Assembly (NCBI RefSeq): GCF_047730075.1
Contig: NZ_CP159831.1
Coordinates: 2,356,001-2,420,000 of the forward strand
DNA: 64,000 bases
Direction of reading: 5' to 3'
Source of the DNA: Njordibacter sp905182035
GTDB taxonomy: Bacteria; Pseudomonadota; Gammaproteobacteria; Pseudomonadales; Balneatricaceae
The position numbers and the translations under genes are program-made. Positions within the stretch are counted from its first letter, which is position 1, and the number at the start of each line of letters is the position of its first letter. Shown in pieces: positions 63,706 through 64,000 of the stretch. The notes beneath the pieces are model-generated. The model saw only the letters and a program-made list of their open reading frames with translations. It made no database searches and was not told where the DNA came from.

Positions 63706-64000
63706 ATGATACCGCAAAGCGCTAAGCAAGTTGAACCTTTAAGCTTGATTAACTACACAAGCTTACCAGAAGATTGGCGCACTCAGCTGCGTGAGGCCTA
63801 CCGTACGCCTCAACAATTGCTCACAGCTTTAGGGTTTAACTTGGCTCAACAGACGGCTCTGTCAGCCCATGACCAAGGCTTTACTACCCTTGTGCCCAGA
63901 GCATTTGCACAAAAAATGCGCCCACGAGATCCAACGGATCCATTGTTGTTGCAAGTATTACCTCGGGTTCAAGAAGCAATAAAAGACCCAAACTTTAATG
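63706..64000 (+). CDS. epmB: EF-P beta-lysylation protein EpmB, 5' part
   Basis: 98 residues from the ATG at 63706 to the window end, opening MIPQSAKQVEPLSLINYTSLP and then LPEDWRTQLREAYRTPQQLL. FTTLVPRAFAQKMRPRDPTDPLLLQVLP matches the N-terminal part of the lysine 2,3-aminomutase family, and the partner genes efp and epmA support EpmB. The radical-SAM core is beyond the window. Confidence 0.9.
   Translation, partial: MIPQSAKQVEPLSLINYTSLPEDWRTQLREAYRTPQQLLTALGFNLAQQTALSAHDQGFTTLVPRAFAQKMRPRDPTDPLLLQVLPRVQEAIKDPNFN

Noticed and set aside
1..64000. tRNA, rRNA or CRISPR loci
   Set aside because: Reading the gaps on both strands showed no cloverleaf with a TTCGA arm, no rRNA stretch and no regularly spaced repeat array.

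Overview
This window looks like a chromosomal segment of a marine gammaproteobacterium of moderate GC content. The clues are gammaproteobacterial gene orders (tsaE-amiB-mutL-miaA-hfq-hflX-hflK-hflC, rpsF-rpsR-DUF2232-rplI-dnaB, rpsP-rimM-trmD-rplS, xerD-dsbC-hom-thrC-recJ, divergent ilvY/ilvC), a class II ketol-acid reductoisomerase, and choline-to-betaine genes beside a DMSP-lyase-type cupin. No rRNA, tRNA, CRISPR array, prophage or insertion sequence was seen.

Region 1 (1-5.7 kb) is accessory metabolism: the end of an EamA-type permease, an enolase-superfamily enzyme, a quinone-oxidoreductase-like dehydrogenase, an MFS permease, a cupin whose metal and catalytic residues match the spacing of the DMSP lyase DddQ, and a threonine-aldolase-like PLP enzyme. 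Region 2 (5.7-15.9 kb) holds ilvY/ilvC, a ModF-like twin ATPase, an SMR exporter, betI, a bifunctional glycosyltransferase-deacetylase fusion followed by a flavin amine oxidase remnant, then betA and betB behind a near-consensus promoter with a probable BetI operator. Region 3 (15.9-26.4 kb) is housekeeping: an EEP-family hydrolase, a DUF1289 protein, the leftward xerD-dsbC-ydcF-hom-thrC-recJ operon and the rpsP-rimM-trmD-rplS operon.

Region 4 (26.4-35 kb) is accessory: a small orphan gene, a repeat-bearing gap, a two-gene glycosyltransferase operon (a HEAT-GT4 fusion and a UGT-like GT1), a flavin oxidase coupled to a small unknown gene, then trmO, bioA and a thioesterase. Region 5 (35-48.5 kb) is replication, translation and RNA metabolism: dnaB with a zinc-ribbon neighbour, rplI, rpsR, and an rpsF with a long repetitive tail; then ytoQ, a MATE exporter, a membrane J-domain protein, rlmB, rnr, purA and hisZ. 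Region 6 (48.5-64 kb) carries hflC/hflK/hflX/hfq/miaA/mutL/amiB/tsaE, queG, nudC, orn, rsgA, psd, epmA, efp and the start of epmB, so EF-P and both enzymes of its lysine modification lie together.

Points most worth a second look are the DddQ-like cupin and its permease neighbourhood, the S6 tail of twelve pentapeptides plus a KAA-rich segment, the HEAT-GT4/GT1 operon, the GT2-YdjC fusion placed inside the bet locus, and hairpins that begin at the predicted start sites of two ribosomal-protein operons.
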